DNA from: an uncultured delta proteobacterium
GTDB taxonomy: Bacteria > Desulfobacterota > Desulfovibrionia > Desulfovibrionales > Desulfovibrionaceae
DNA length: 64,000 nt
Assembly: GCA_903835685.1 (NCBI GenBank)
Contig: CAILNX010000022.1
Location: forward strand, 19,974-83,973
Direction of reading: 5' to 3'
The notes under the pieces were generated by a model that worked only from the letters and a program-made list of their open reading frames with translations, did not search any database and was not told the origin of the DNA. The translations under genes were made by a program, and so were the position numbers. Shown piece by piece: positions 7,740 through 16,198 of this stretch. How positions within the stretch are numbered: position 1 is the stretch's first letter; every line of letters begins with the position of its first letter.

Positions 7740-7937
7740 ATGTCCCACGATTTTCGCACCTACATCCGGGATGTCCTGCCCTGGGTGGCCTGGACCTCTC
7801 TGGCCTGGACCCTGGTGGTGTTGGCGGTCATCGGCCTGGAGGGCGGCTTCTCCGAGGCCGTGGCCGGGGACTGGGGCGTGAGCCTGTGGCTGCCCTCGGC
7901 CCTGGGCGCGGTCTGCTGGCTGGCCACCCGCATCTAG
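7740..7937 (+). CDS. Small two-helix membrane protein of unknown function
   Basis: A 65-residue protein, MSHDFRTYIRDVLPWVAWTS..., with two hydrophobic segments (VAWTSLAWTLVVLAVIGL and GVSLWLPSALGAVCWLATRI) joined by an acidic turn. A GGAG site lies a few bases ahead of the ATG. It is divergent from the DUF4239 gene. No family is recognised. Confidence 0.55.
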   Translation: MSHDFRTYIRDVLPWVAWTSLAWTLVVLAVIGLEGGFSEAVAGDWGVSLWLPSALGAVCWLATRI

Positions 7938-8142
7938 CCCCTGTCCGCACGATCAGCCCCAACGGAAAGAGAAGAAAAACCACCCCCCTCCCCTCTGTCC
8001 TTTCTCCTGATCCGTCTTATAGTGTGAGTACCCCCTTACGTGGTCGGCCATTGCCTTGGCCGGGCCGCGACGTGGGCCGTGATGGATTCGACCGGCCCAA
8101 GGGGGTGGTGGAACAAACAAAACACAAACAGGAGTTACGGTC

Positions 8143-8382
8143 ATGATCGGCAAGCAGACTTACCACAACGCGCTATTGGACGCGTTTCCGGAGATAATCA
8201 GGGACGCGGATTTGGCCGAGCAGATAACCAACGTGGTTTTCTCGGTGCCTGTCAGGGCTCTGGAGAACGGCGATTCGGCCGTGCTTCCCGGGCTGGGGGC
8301 CATCGGCATTGATCGGTCCAGGGGGGCCAACTGCTTGAGCTACAACGCCGAGGAGTCCCTCATCAAGTGTCTCCTCCAGTAA
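8143..8382 (+). CDS. Small protein resembling a divergent HU/IHF fold
   Basis: A 79-residue protein preceded by AGGAG. Its layout follows HU: an N-terminal helical part (QTYHNALLDAFPEIIRDADLAEQITNVVFSVPVRAL) and then ENGDSAVLPGLGAIGIDRSRGANCLSYN, which lines up with the HU stretch ending GD.V.L.GFG.F...R.ARTGRNP. The canonical GFG turn is GLG here and the DNA-intercalating arm is shortened. It may be a nucleoid protein paralogue or an HU partner. The link to HU is by eye and moderate; a structure prediction would settle it. The next gene follows after a spacer with an inverted repeat. Confidence 0.55.
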   Translation: MIGKQTYHNALLDAFPEIIRDADLAEQITNVVFSVPVRALENGDSAVLPGLGAIGIDRSRGANCLSYNAEESLIKCLLQ

Positions 8383-8397
8383 CCCGGCCAAGAGAAG

Positions 8398-8450
8398 TCG
8401 GCCCGGTCTCCTGAACCCTCCGACGGAGAGCGGTCAGAGCGCCGGGCCGA
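8398..8450 (+). repeat. 9-bp perfect inverted repeat between two small genes
   Basis: TCGGCCCGG at 8398-8406 is the exact complement of CCGGGCCGA at 8442-8450, with a 35-nt loop. It lies between the HU-like gene and the cysteine-rich gene and could be an mRNA processing or attenuation hairpin. Confidence 0.35.
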
Positions 8451-8545
8451 TTCGTTTCCGGGGAAGACGCGAGAGGGTTCCGGCAATCCCGGGCAAGGGT
8501 GAAAGCGGTCCTGATTCGGGGACACATCGACGGAAGGAGGACACC

Positions 8546-8815
8546 ATGTCTCACCATGGATCAAGCGAAGTGAGAACTTCGCCATTTCTGAGCAATCTCC
8601 TGAGCGTCAAGTGCAAGTGCGGGGAGAAGTTCACTATCAATCTGGATGATCCGGATCTGAAGGAACACATCCTGTCGCGTTGCTGCAACGAGGAAGCCCC
8701 GGTGAAGAAGTTGCGCAAGACCATCGAGGCTTATGAAAAGTATCTGGAAAAGAGGGCGGAGCTGATCGGCCTGGGATGGGACGTGGATTTGCCCATCGAT
8801 CCCTGCCGCCAGTAG
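8546..8815 (+). CDS. Small cysteine-containing protein of unknown function
   Basis: An 89-residue protein with an excellent GGAGG site before its ATG. It has a CKCGEKF motif at about residues 23-29 and a CC pair at residues 46-47, giving four cysteines that could bind a metal, then a charged helix (VKKLRKTIEAYEKYLEKRAEL) and a final cysteine. No family is recognised. It shares orientation with the HU-like gene and is followed by a strong hairpin. Confidence 0.6.
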   Translation: MSHHGSSEVRTSPFLSNLLSVKCKCGEKFTINLDDPDLKEHILSRCCNEEAPVKKLRKTIEAYEKYLEKRAELIGLGWDVDLPIDPCRQ

Positions 8816-8828
8816 ACCTTTTTTCAGT

Positions 8829-8858
8829 GCGGCCTCACTGCCTTTGGAGTGAGGCCGC
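8829..8858 (+). terminator. Rho-independent terminator between convergent genes
   Basis: GCGGCCTCACT (8829-8839) pairs perfectly with AGTGAGGCCGC (8848-8858) around an 8-nt loop and is followed by TCCCTTTTG. It ends the small-gene transcript just ahead of the convergent UGPase. Confidence 0.85.
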
Positions 8859-8871
8859 TCCCTTTTGTCCC

Positions 8872-10308
8872 CTAGAACACCCGCTCCCCTTCCAACTCGC
8901 ACCCGGCCGGGACCACCACCTGGCGGCCCGGGGCGTTGATCAGGCGCACCTCTCCGGTCAGCTTCACCCCGGCCTCGAAGCGCACGTCGCCCTCGACCGT
9001 GAAGGAGGTGCACTCGATCATGCTCGGGGCTCCGTCCGGGAAGCGGTCGGTGAAATCGTCCATCTTCTTGAAATACTTGGGGTCCAGCGTCACCTTGGGC
9101 AGGCTGCCCGAGCGTGCGGGCACGGGCACGATGGTCTCGTCCGGGGTGCGCTCGTAGCAGTCGGACATGACCGTGAGCAGGTCGTTGGTGGTCTTCACCG
9201 GCGCGAACCTGGCCCGGGGCACGCGCACGGCGGCCGCGTTCTGGAAATTGGACACGGCCGAGCCCATGGCCGTCTCGATCTGGAACACGTTGGGCGAGTC
9301 CGAGTCGCGCGGGTCCAGGGTCTTGGGATTGATGATGATGTCCAGGGGCATCATGTGGTGCTCCACGAACACCCGCTCGAACACGCGCAGGTCCAGCCAG
9401 ATGGAGTTGGTGTTGAAATAGCGGTGGCGGCTGGTGTCGCCAAAGGACTCCAGGTCGGCCTCCGGGCACTGGGCCACCTCGCGCAGGACCAGGCGGCCGT
9501 CGGAAAGACGCCGGGCCAGATGCCCGCCCTTGCGGTCCAGACTGCTGCGGTCGGCCACCTCCATGATGAAGGGCAGCTCCTCCAGGGCCATGAGCCCCAG
9601 GATGCGCTCGTCCATGACCGCGCCCAGGTTGTCCGAGTTGGAGATGAAGGCGTAGTGGTAGCCGTTGGCCAAAAGCCTTTTGAGGATCTTGGAGGTGACC
9701 AGGGCGGTGTAGATGTCCCCGTGCCCGGGCGGGTTCCACTCCAGTTCGGGATTGGTCGGCCATTCGGCCGGGGAGAAGTCCTTGACCAGGACCTTGGGGT
9801 AGCGGTGCTGGAGAAAGGCCAGGGGCACCTCGGTCTCGCCGTTGTCGAAATCCCCCAGTTGCAGCATGGTTTCCTGGTGGGTCTTGAAGCTGTTCATGAG
9901 CAACAAGGGCAGTTCCACCTTGAACTTGTCCCGCAGCCGCCGGGTCTGGTTCAGGATGATGTCCAGAAAGGACAGGCCGTCCTTGACCGTGATGAAGCTC
10001 TTGGCCTTTTCCAGGCCCATGCTGGTGCCCAGGCCCCCGTTGAGCTTGATGAACACGGCCTGGCTCATGGCGTCGTGCCCGGCCCGGGTGTAGTCCTCCA
10101 GGGCGTCGTAGTCGCGCACGTCGCTGGGTCCCAAGGGCGCGATCTCGGCCTCGGCCAGCTTGCCCTGCGCGCCCAGGAGCAGCCGGGCGTAGTAGCTCTT
10201 GAACACGTTGACCACGATGGGCGGCATGCCCAGGGCCTCCATTTTCAGGGCGAAGGGCTTGAACTTGGCGGCAATGGCGGCGTCGTCGTAGACTATGGGC
10301 TTGGGCAT
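8872..10308 (-). CDS. UTP-glucose-1-phosphate uridylyltransferase, eukaryotic-type (UDPGP family)
   Basis: A 478-residue cytoplasmic enzyme making UDP-glucose from UTP and glucose-1-phosphate. The nucleotide-binding signature KLNGGLGTSMGLEKAKS is at residues 89-104, followed by LPLLLMNSFKTHQET, and the substrate loop EWNPPGHGDIYTAL is further in. This is the large UDPGP type seen in eukaryotes and some bacteria, unrelated to the shorter GalU. The C-terminal part is a left-handed-helix-like region (VRFEAGVKLTGEVRLINAPGRQVVVPAGCELEGERVF). The ATG at 10308 has a GAGG site. UDP-glucose feeds envelope glycan synthesis; the neighbouring SemiSWEET gene faces the same way 112 nt upstream. Confidence 0.93.
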   Translation of the reverse strand: MPKPIVYDDAAIAAKFKPFALKMEALGMPPIVVNVFKSYYARLLLGAQGKLAEAEIAPLGPSDVRDYDALEDYTRAGHDAMSQAVFIKLNGGLGTSMGLEKAKSFITVKDGLSFLDIILNQTRRLRDKFKVELPLLLMNSFKTHQETMLQLGDFDNGETEVPLAFLQHRYPKVLVKDFSPAEWPTNPELEWNPPGHGDIYTALVTSKILKRLLANGYHYAFISNSDNLGAVMDERILGLMALEELPFIMEVADRSSLDRKGGHLARRLSDGRLVLREVAQCPEADLESFGDTSRHRYFNTNSIWLDLRVFERVFVEHHMMPLDIIINPKTLDPRDSDSPNVFQIETAMGSAVSNFQNAAAVRVPRARFAPVKTTNDLLTVMSDCYERTPDETIVPVPARSGSLPKVTLDPKYFKKMDDFTDRFPDGAPSMIECTSFTVEGDVRFEAGVKLTGEVRLINAPGRQVVVPAGCELEGERVF

Positions 10309-10420
10309 GGTCGTCCTCTCTCCAGGGGTGTGTGGGCCAGTATTGCGATTACCAGAAATGTCTCAGGGGGACAAGCCCCGGACGGGCCCCATCCGGGTCT
10401 GTTTGGGCCGGACAGAGCGC

Positions 10421-10696
10421 CTATTTGCTGCCCGGGCCGTCGAAGCGCAGCTTCATGACCAGCACGGCCAGGGCCAGGACAAAGGAGAGCAGGTTGAAGA
10501 GCACCACCGGGACCGAGGCGATGAAAAACCCGTACACGGCCCACAGCCCGACCCCGATGACCATGAGCAGGCACATGGACAGGGAGATGTCCCGGGCCGA
10601 GCGGCTGCGCCAGGTGTGCAGCACCTGGGGGGCCAGGGCCAGGGTGGTGCAGCACCCGGCGGCAAAGCCGATGGATTCGATGAGGAAATCGGTCAT
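10421..10696 (-). CDS. SemiSWEET/PQ-loop family small transporter
   Basis: A 91-residue protein with three membrane helices and the SemiSWEET pattern: an N-terminal [33 protein letters not shown], where APQ (PQ-loop) is the hinge, then SLSMCLLMVIGVGLWAVYGFF and PVVLFNLLSFVLALAVLVMKL. SemiSWEETs dimerise to move small sugars across the inner membrane. Adjacent UGPase suggests a sugar link, which is inference. Confidence 0.88.
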   Translation of the reverse strand: MTDFLIESIGFAAGCCTTLALAPQVLHTWRSRSARDISLSMCLLMVIGVGLWAVYGFFIASVPVVLFNLLSFVLALAVLVMKLRFDGPGSK

Positions 10697-10902
10697 GTCA
10701 TTCCTGGGGCCGGTCGCGCATCCCGCGCCGGACCTTGATTTCAGGCCGTGGATGGCCTAGTGTGCTGTTGAAAGGGCATTTGGACCCCGATATTTGCAAA
10801 AAATCAAGGGAAATCCGCCTGCATGAGCCCGGACCCGTCCCCCCCGCCCCCTGCATCGTCCCCTGACGCCGTTGTGCTCACCGAAGGCGGCGCACCATCC
10901 TT

Positions 10903-12420
10903 ATGAAACAGGTTCTCGTGGCCGGAACCCGTAGCGGGTGCGGCAAGACCTCAATGGCCCTGGGGCTCATGGCCGCGCTCACGCGCCGGGGCTGTGTGGT
11001 CGCGCCGTTCAAGTCCGGCCCGGACTTCATCGACCCGGCCTTTCACGCCCTGGCCTGCGGGCGAACCTCGGCCAACCTGGACCCCTGGATGTGCGGGGAA
11101 GAAGCCGTGCGCGGGATTTTCGCCCGGGGCGTGCACGAGGCGGCCGGATATCCGGCGGAAAGGGCCGCGTCCCGGCCCCTGATCGTTGTGGTGGAAGGGG
11201 CCATGGGCCTGTTCGACGGATACGCCGGGGATTCGGACCTGGGCTCGGCCGCGCATCTGGCCCGGATTCTGGCCCTGCCCGTGCTCCTGGTGGCGGACGT
11301 GGCCTCCCAGGCCCGCTCGGCCCTGGCCTCGGTCTCGGGATTCTACCAGATGGCCCCGGACCTCAAATTCGCGGGCCTGGCGCTCAACCGGGTGGCTGGC
11401 GAGTCCCATGCCCAGCTTTTGCGCCAGGCCTTTGCCGGACGGCCGGACCTGAAGGTCCTGGGCTGTCTCCCGCGCCAGGAGGTCCTGGCCACGCCCTCCC
11501 GGCACCTGGGCCTGGTCATGCCCGGGGAGGATGCGGGCCTGCGCGAGCGCCTGGGGCTTTTGGCCGACTGGGTGGAAACGGCCGTGGATTTGGACGGGCT
11601 GCTGGCCTGGCTGCCGGATGTGCCTGTTCCTGACTGGCCGACCCAAGAAGAAGAGAAGAAAAAAAATAATAAAAGTGCTGGGTTCGTTGACGATCCGGCC
11701 GATGGACAGGTTGGTCGGCAGGCCGGTCAGTTGGCCAGTCAGCATGCCCTTCGGCAGACCGATCAGCACCTTGGTCAGGAGGCCATTCCTGGCCCGGGCC
11801 GCCTCATTGCCGTGGCCCGGGACGAGGCCTTCTGCTTTCTCTATCCCGAGAACCTGCGCCTGCTCGAAGCGGCCGGGGCGCGGCTGGCCTTTTTCTCCCC
11901 CCTGACCGATCCGGCCCTGCCCGAGGGCGCCGAGGCCCTGTATTTGCCCGGCGGCTATCCCGAACTGCACGCGGCCACGCTGGCGGCCAACGCCTCCCTG
12001 CGTGCGGAAATACGCGACCGCTGCCTGGCCGGACTCCCGGCCTGGGGCGAATGCGGAGGGTTCATGTATCTGTGCGCGGCCATTCAGGATTCGGCCGGGG
12101 CCAGCCATCCCATGTGCGGGGTCTTCGACTGCGCGGCGGTCCTGAGTGAGCGCCTGGCCTCTCTGGGCTACCGGGAGGCCGAGATCCTGGTCCCCTCACC
12201 CTTGGGACCGGCCGGAACCATGGCCCGAGGCCACGAGTTCCACTACTGCCGCCTGACCGGGGACCCTGGCCCCGAGGCCCGGCCCGGCCTGCGCACGACC
12301 TCCCGCACCGGCCCCAACCCCGAGCCCCAGGGCTTTGTCCGGGCCAACACCCTGGGCTCCTGGCTGCACCTGCACCTGGCCTCCAATCCGGCTGTGGCCC
12401 GGGCCTTGGCCGGGGTCTGA
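10903..12420 (+). CDS. cbiA: Cobyrinate a,c-diamide synthase (CbiA/CobB) with unusual linker
   Basis: A 505-residue ATP- and glutamine-dependent amidase of cobalamin synthesis. The N-terminal domain carries the P-loop GTRSGCGKTS (residues 8-17) and PFKSGPDFIDPAFH. The C-terminal class I amidotransferase-like domain has PGGYPELHA and the catalytic Cys384 in WGECGGFMYL, with His in GHEFHYC near residue 448. Between the domains is an atypical insert of about 50 residues, EEEKKKNNKSAGFVDDPADG followed by a Gln-rich stretch, encoded by repetitive DNA at about 11635-11790. The family usually has a short linker here. A cobalamin riboswitch was looked for upstream and not seen. The gene seems alone rather than in a cob operon. 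Confidence 0.9.
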   Translation: MKQVLVAGTRSGCGKTSMALGLMAALTRRGCVVAPFKSGPDFIDPAFHALACGRTSANLDPWMCGEEAVRGIFARGVHEAAGYPAERAASRPLIVVVEGAMGLFDGYAGDSDLGSAAHLARILALPVLLVADVASQARSALASVSGFYQMAPDLKFAGLALNRVAGESHAQLLRQAFAGRPDLKVLGCLPRQEVLATPSRHLGLVMPGEDAGLRERLGLLADWVETAVDLDGLLAWLPDVPVPDWPTQEEEKKKNNKSAGFVDDPADGQVGRQAGQLASQHALRQTDQHLGQEAIPGPGRLIAVARDEAFCFLYPENLRLLEAAGARLAFFSPLTDPALPEGAEALYLPGGYPELHAATLAANASLRAEIRDRCLAGLPAWGECGGFMYLCAAIQDSAGASHPMCGVFDCAAVLSERLASLGYREAEILVPSPLGPAGTMARGHEFHYCRLTGDPGPEARPGLRTTSRTGPNPEPQGFVRANTLGSWLHLHLASNPAVARALAGV

Positions 12421-12445
12421 TAGGCCCCGGGCTCCGGAGGACCCC

Positions 12446-13543
12446 ATGCGCCGACGCGATTTCCTGAAACTGGCCGCTGCCGGGCTCACGCTCTCGGCCT
12501 GCCGAACTGGTGGAGGAACGGGCGGTGCGACTGGCGGGGCTATGGGTCCCGGCCCTGACTCGGCCCCTGGCCCGCGCGTCCTGGACGGGATTGCGGTCAT
12601 CGACATCCACGCCCACCCGGACTGTTCGGACGGCGACGGCGTGGCCAAGGTGGCGGACCTGGTCCCAGGGGGCCTAAGCGCGGCCTGCTTCGCCGTGGTG
12701 GGCGACTCGCAGTGGAGCCACGGCCGACCCTCGGATCTGACCGTGCACCCGGTCGAGCGCCCGTATGCCCTGCGCCAGATCAAGGCCTGGCTGGACGGAC
12801 CCCTGGCCCAGGGCCGGGCCGCCCTGGTGCGCACGGCCGCTGACCTGCCGGGGGCGGGGGCCACGGTCCCCGGGGCCATCCTGGCCATCGAGGGCGGCGA
12901 TCCCCTGGAGGGCCGGGCCGACCGGGTGGACGAGTTTTACGGCCTGGGCGTGCGGCTGATCACCCTGATCCACTACCGCAACAACGAGATCGGGGACACC
13001 ATGCGGCCCAACCCCAAGGGCCGTGACTCCGGCCCCTTCCGGGGGGGGCTTTCGCCCGAAGGCCGGGAGATCATCACCCGCATGGAGGCCCTGGGCATGG
13101 TGGTGGACGTGGCCCACGCCAGCGCCGCCACCCTGGCCGACATCCTGGCCGTGGCCACCAAGCCGGTCATCGACTCCCACACCGGACCCTGCCACCGGGG
13201 CAGTCCGGGCCTGTGCGGCCGCCTGCGCACCCCGGAAGAGATGCGTTCGGTGGTGGCGGCCGGGGGCGTGGTCTGCTCCTGGGCCTATGCCCGGCCCTTG
13301 TCGGCCGGGGGCTTCGCCGAATGGGCCGGGGACATCATGGAGATGAAGGACTGGCTGGGCGCGGAGGGCGTCGGCCTGGGCACGGACACCGGCGGCCACC
13401 TGAACTACGTGAGCGGGTACCGGGGCTGGCGGGACCTGGACCAGTTGGCCCAGGCCCTCGTGGCCGCGGGCATGACCCGGGAGGAACTGGCCGGGTTTTT
13501 CGGCGGCAATGTCCGGCGGGTTTTGGGGCAGTGTTTGGGGTGA
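12446..13543 (+). CDS. Membrane dipeptidase (peptidase M19) lipoprotein
   Basis: A 365-residue metallopeptidase of the renal dipeptidase family. The N-terminus MRRRDFLKLAAAGLTLSAC combines a twin-arginine signal with a lipobox (LSAC), predicting export by Tat and lipid anchoring. A Gly-rich spacer (GGGTGGATGGAMG) follows. Zinc ligands fit the family: DIHAHPD (His-x-His-x-Asp), the bridging Glu in AIEGGD, His in VDVAHAS and the later IDSHTGPCH, and GTDTGGH at the end. The ATG at 12446 follows a GGAGG site; the frame continues upstream only inside cbiA. It lies 25 nt after cbiA on the same strand, so co-transcription is likely. It would cleave dipeptides or dehydro-dipeptides at the outer envelope. 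Confidence 0.9.
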   Translation: MRRRDFLKLAAAGLTLSACRTGGGTGGATGGAMGPGPDSAPGPRVLDGIAVIDIHAHPDCSDGDGVAKVADLVPGGLSAACFAVVGDSQWSHGRPSDLTVHPVERPYALRQIKAWLDGPLAQGRAALVRTAADLPGAGATVPGAILAIEGGDPLEGRADRVDEFYGLGVRLITLIHYRNNEIGDTMRPNPKGRDSGPFRGGLSPEGREIITRMEALGMVVDVAHASAATLADILAVATKPVIDSHTGPCHRGSPGLCGRLRTPEEMRSVVAAGGVVCSWAYARPLSAGGFAEWAGDIMEMKDWLGAEGVGLGTDTGGHLNYVSGYRGWRDLDQLAQALVAAGMTREELAGFFGGNVRRVLGQCLG

Positions 13544-13655
13544 GGGGTGGCGGCCGCCAGGGGACGCTTCCGGGCGGAAGGCCGCAACGCAAAAGGCATC
13601 TCCGCCTTTGTTTTGAAAATATAAAAATTTTTAATACAAGCTATTAACAAAGTCG

Positions 13656-15356
13656 TTAGTTGCAATACACAAAAACTTTTCTGCCATTTGTAAAGCTTGA
13701 CCCTGTAATGGCGAGAAGCTTTCCATTATTGCTAAAAGCGATTGACTGGACTTGTCCAACACTAATGTCTAATTTAGTTTCAGAAATGATCTCTCCAAAC
13801 CGGAGATCGATAAACACAATAGATGGCTGACTGGTGCCAACGGCTACAATTTCTGATATTGGTGAAATTGTAGCACAACATATGTCATTTGATCCGGGTT
13901 CATTTCCATCGCGCTCAATCTCAATAAGTGAATGTGGATTTGAAATTTTATCTCCAACTGATACATCATGGATCAATGTAAACGATGTGGCGTCCCAAAT
14001 TAAAATATGGCCTTGTGAATGCGTTGTTACCGCATATTTCCCATCGATGCTAAATTGTATATCATATGTATAATTGTATTTAATGTCGCAGTTTTTAATT
14101 GGCTTATATGATTGTATGTTGTATAGTAGTAGTTTGCTACCATTGTGAGAAAAGGCAAGTATTGATGGTAGTTTTGGATGAAACCTGCATGCATATATAG
14201 GAGTTTTGTGGTGCGATATAAATTTAGTCTTTATTGTTTTTGTAGTGTCAAAAATACAAATACGACCATTATTAGTTGAGGCTGCGACAAAATTATTGTC
14301 ACCGGAAATTGATATGCTAAAAATTTTAAATTTGTTGGTGTTTAGTTCCGTAATCGTAGGTACTGATGAAAAAGTATATGTTTTAACTACACCATGGCTA
14401 TTTACCGCGCACAGCAATGTGCCATCTGCGCTTATGTCTATGGATTCAATATCACACTTTTCGTCGCAGAATGATATATCGTATTGTCCGCCGTTTGAAA
14501 TAACAAATGCTGTAAAAATATTAGAGTCCCCGCAGGCAAAAAGAAGGTTATCGTCGTGGGAGAATTTCAATTTATAAATAAATTGCGAGTGAAAGTCGAA
14601 GTTACGGGTATGATTAATTAGTGTCTGATAATTGTCAAAAGAAAATGATCTTCTTAGCGAGGATTGATCCCACGGGATTTGTTTGTAATCACTCCGTTTT
14701 ATAACATCTTCACGAACTAATTGCATTAGTTTGTTGATCGTGATGTTATATTTCGGAATAAATTTTAATAGTGCATCTGTAAAAAGGCCGTGTTCAGATT
14801 GGGAGGAAGAGTCAAATGCAGTCTGGCCGGGGGCCGTGGAAAATGCTATAAATGTATCTGCATATGCATCGATTTTCGCATATTTGTCGGGAATAGTGAT
14901 CCCATTACCAGCGGAACGTCCGGAAACATCTTTTAATAAGAATTGAGTAGGATCTGTTCTGCAGCAATCAAGAAATATTAAATTTGCGTTATTTTGCGCT
15001 AGCTTAAGTTTTTCTAGTATTGTGTTTAGAGATAGCGCTATGTAGCTAAAGTTATCATGATTATCGTTGTCAATCGGTAATAAATAATTTTTTGCGTTAA
15101 TTTCACAGCCATGCCCTGCAAAATAAAACAATATTTCTGCATCTTTGTCTTTTATTAGTGAAATAAAACTATCTAGAGATGAGTGCATTTTTTCAGAGTT
15201 AAGATTCAATTGAACGGTAACTGCGAATCCTTTATAGGATAAAAGTTCACATATTGCATTGGCGTCACTACAGGCATTGTTCAGCGGTTGTGACGCGTAT
15301 GTATCATTGCCAATAACAAGCGCATATCTAGGTCTAAGCTTATTTTTCACCTGCAT
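13656..15356 (-). CDS. Caspase-like protease fused to a WD40-type beta-propeller
   Basis: A 566-residue protein, very AT-rich compared with its GC-rich neighbours, indicating acquisition. Residues 1-225 are a peptidase C14 caspase/metacaspase domain: RYALVIGNDTY, the catalytic His82 in FYFAGHGCE and the catalytic Cys (131/132) in LIFLDCCRTDP, both intact. From about residue 240 to the end are repeats with WD40-like blades (FSHDDNLLFACGDSN, SADGTLLCAVNSHG, FSIDGKYAVTTHSQGHILIWD, FSNNGKLLAITG). Caspase domains tied to sensor repeats occur in bacterial stress-sensing and anti-phage proteins, where the protease causes self-killing or processes a partner. No partner is next to it. Activation by a signal on the propeller is inference. 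No transmembrane segment is seen. Confidence 0.88.
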   Translation of the reverse strand: MQVKNKLRPRYALVIGNDTYASQPLNNACSDANAICELLSYKGFAVTVQLNLNSEKMHSSLDSFISLIKDKDAEILFYFAGHGCEINAKNYLLPIDNDNHDNFSYIALSLNTILEKLKLAQNNANLIFLDCCRTDPTQFLLKDVSGRSAGNGITIPDKYAKIDAYADTFIAFSTAPGQTAFDSSSQSEHGLFTDALLKFIPKYNITINKLMQLVREDVIKRSDYKQIPWDQSSLRRSFSFDNYQTLINHTRNFDFHSQFIYKLKFSHDDNLLFACGDSNIFTAFVISNGGQYDISFCDEKCDIESIDISADGTLLCAVNSHGVVKTYTFSSVPTITELNTNKFKIFSISISGDNNFVAASTNNGRICIFDTTKTIKTKFISHHKTPIYACRFHPKLPSILAFSHNGSKLLLYNIQSYKPIKNCDIKYNYTYDIQFSIDGKYAVTTHSQGHILIWDATSFTLIHDVSVGDKISNPHSLIEIERDGNEPGSNDICCATISPISEIVAVGTSQPSIVFIDLRFGEIISETKLDISVGQVQSIAFSNNGKLLAITGSSFTNGRKVFVYCN

Positions 15357-15450
15357 CCCTCGTCAAAATTGTAGACATCATATTGCACAATACTCTTTTA
15401 AATGGATATTGCAAGTCGTTGGATTATTATGGGAGATATTGAGCGGTCCC

Positions 15451-16110
15451 TCACTCCCCGGCCTTGGCTCGGGCCGCGAGTCCCGCCCCCATTTCAAAGG
15501 CCTTGCGGCAGTCCTGGGGAAAGACCTCCTTGCGGCGCTTGGCCTTGGCCGCCGGGTCCCAGCAGGTGCTCACATACTTGGAATAGTCCTTGAATTGCAG
15601 GGTGTCGGTGCTGAGCAGCATCGCGCAGTTCCCGAAGATGCGGGTCATGACCCCTTGGGTGGCGGCCGTACTCCGGTCCTGGCCGTAGTCGGCCAGATGG
15701 GGCTCGGGCACGTTCATGGTGTAGATGAGGCCCGTGGCCAATTTGCCCGGGAAGATGGAGCGAAAGCCCGGGGTGTAGGTCAGATAGGGGAAGAGCAGCC
15801 GCTCCAGAAAGGAGCGCATCTGCCCGGATTCGGTGTAGAAATACAGGGGCGAGCCCAGGATCAGGACATCGGCCGTGGCCACCCGCTTGAGAATGGGGGC
15901 CAGCCCGTCGCGCACGGCGCAATGGCCGTAGCTTTTGCCCCCGATCTTCTTGCAGGCGAAGCAACTGATGCACCCGGTGTACTGATGGTCGTAGAGATGG
16001 ACCAGTTCGGTCCTGGCCCCGGCCGAGGCCGCGCCGTCCAGGGCCTTTTGCAGCAGGGTGGCCGTGTTCCACTTCTTGCGCGGGCTGCCGTTGATGGCGA
16101 TGGCCTGCAT
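15451..16110 (-). CDS. NAD(P)H-dependent iron-sulfur flavoprotein
   Basis: A 219-residue flavodoxin-fold oxidoreductase. It begins MQAIAINGSPRKKWNTATLL (the FMN phosphate loop) and has LGSPLYFYTESGQMRSFLER, the typical FMN-binding loop with GQMR. A cluster of cysteines at 47, 50, 53 and 64 (GCISCFACKK...GHC) resembles the compact CX2CX2C plus C motif of archaeal and bacterial iron-sulfur flavoproteins, which carry a 4Fe-4S cluster; here the last spacing is long (10 residues). It would pass electrons between reduced cofactors and small acceptors in an anaerobe. The ATG at 16110 follows a clear GGAGG site. It borders the AT-rich caspase gene. Confidence 0.85.
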   Translation of the reverse strand: MQAIAINGSPRKKWNTATLLQKALDGAASAGARTELVHLYDHQYTGCISCFACKKIGGKSYGHCAVRDGLAPILKRVATADVLILGSPLYFYTESGQMRSFLERLLFPYLTYTPGFRSIFPGKLATGLIYTMNVPEPHLADYGQDRSTAATQGVMTRIFGNCAMLLSTDTLQFKDYSKYVSTCWDPAAKAKRRKEVFPQDCRKAFEMGAGLAARAKAGE

Positions 16111-16198
16111 GGGGTTCCTCCTGGTTCGGGGTGGTGAGAGGCAGCATACCCGGCCTGGCCGGGGTTCGGCAAGGGTGCGGCCCTTGAAGAAACACCCG

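Noticed and set aside
10760..10902. Cobalamin riboswitch ahead of cbiA
   Set aside because: No B12-box-like core is visible; the stretch is only 140 nt and GC-poor in conserved elements.
10822..10905. A 27-codon ORF (MSPDPSPPPPASS...) whose stop overlaps the cbiA start
   Set aside because: Very short, proline-rich and without a recognisable ribosome site; possible leader peptide but not supported.
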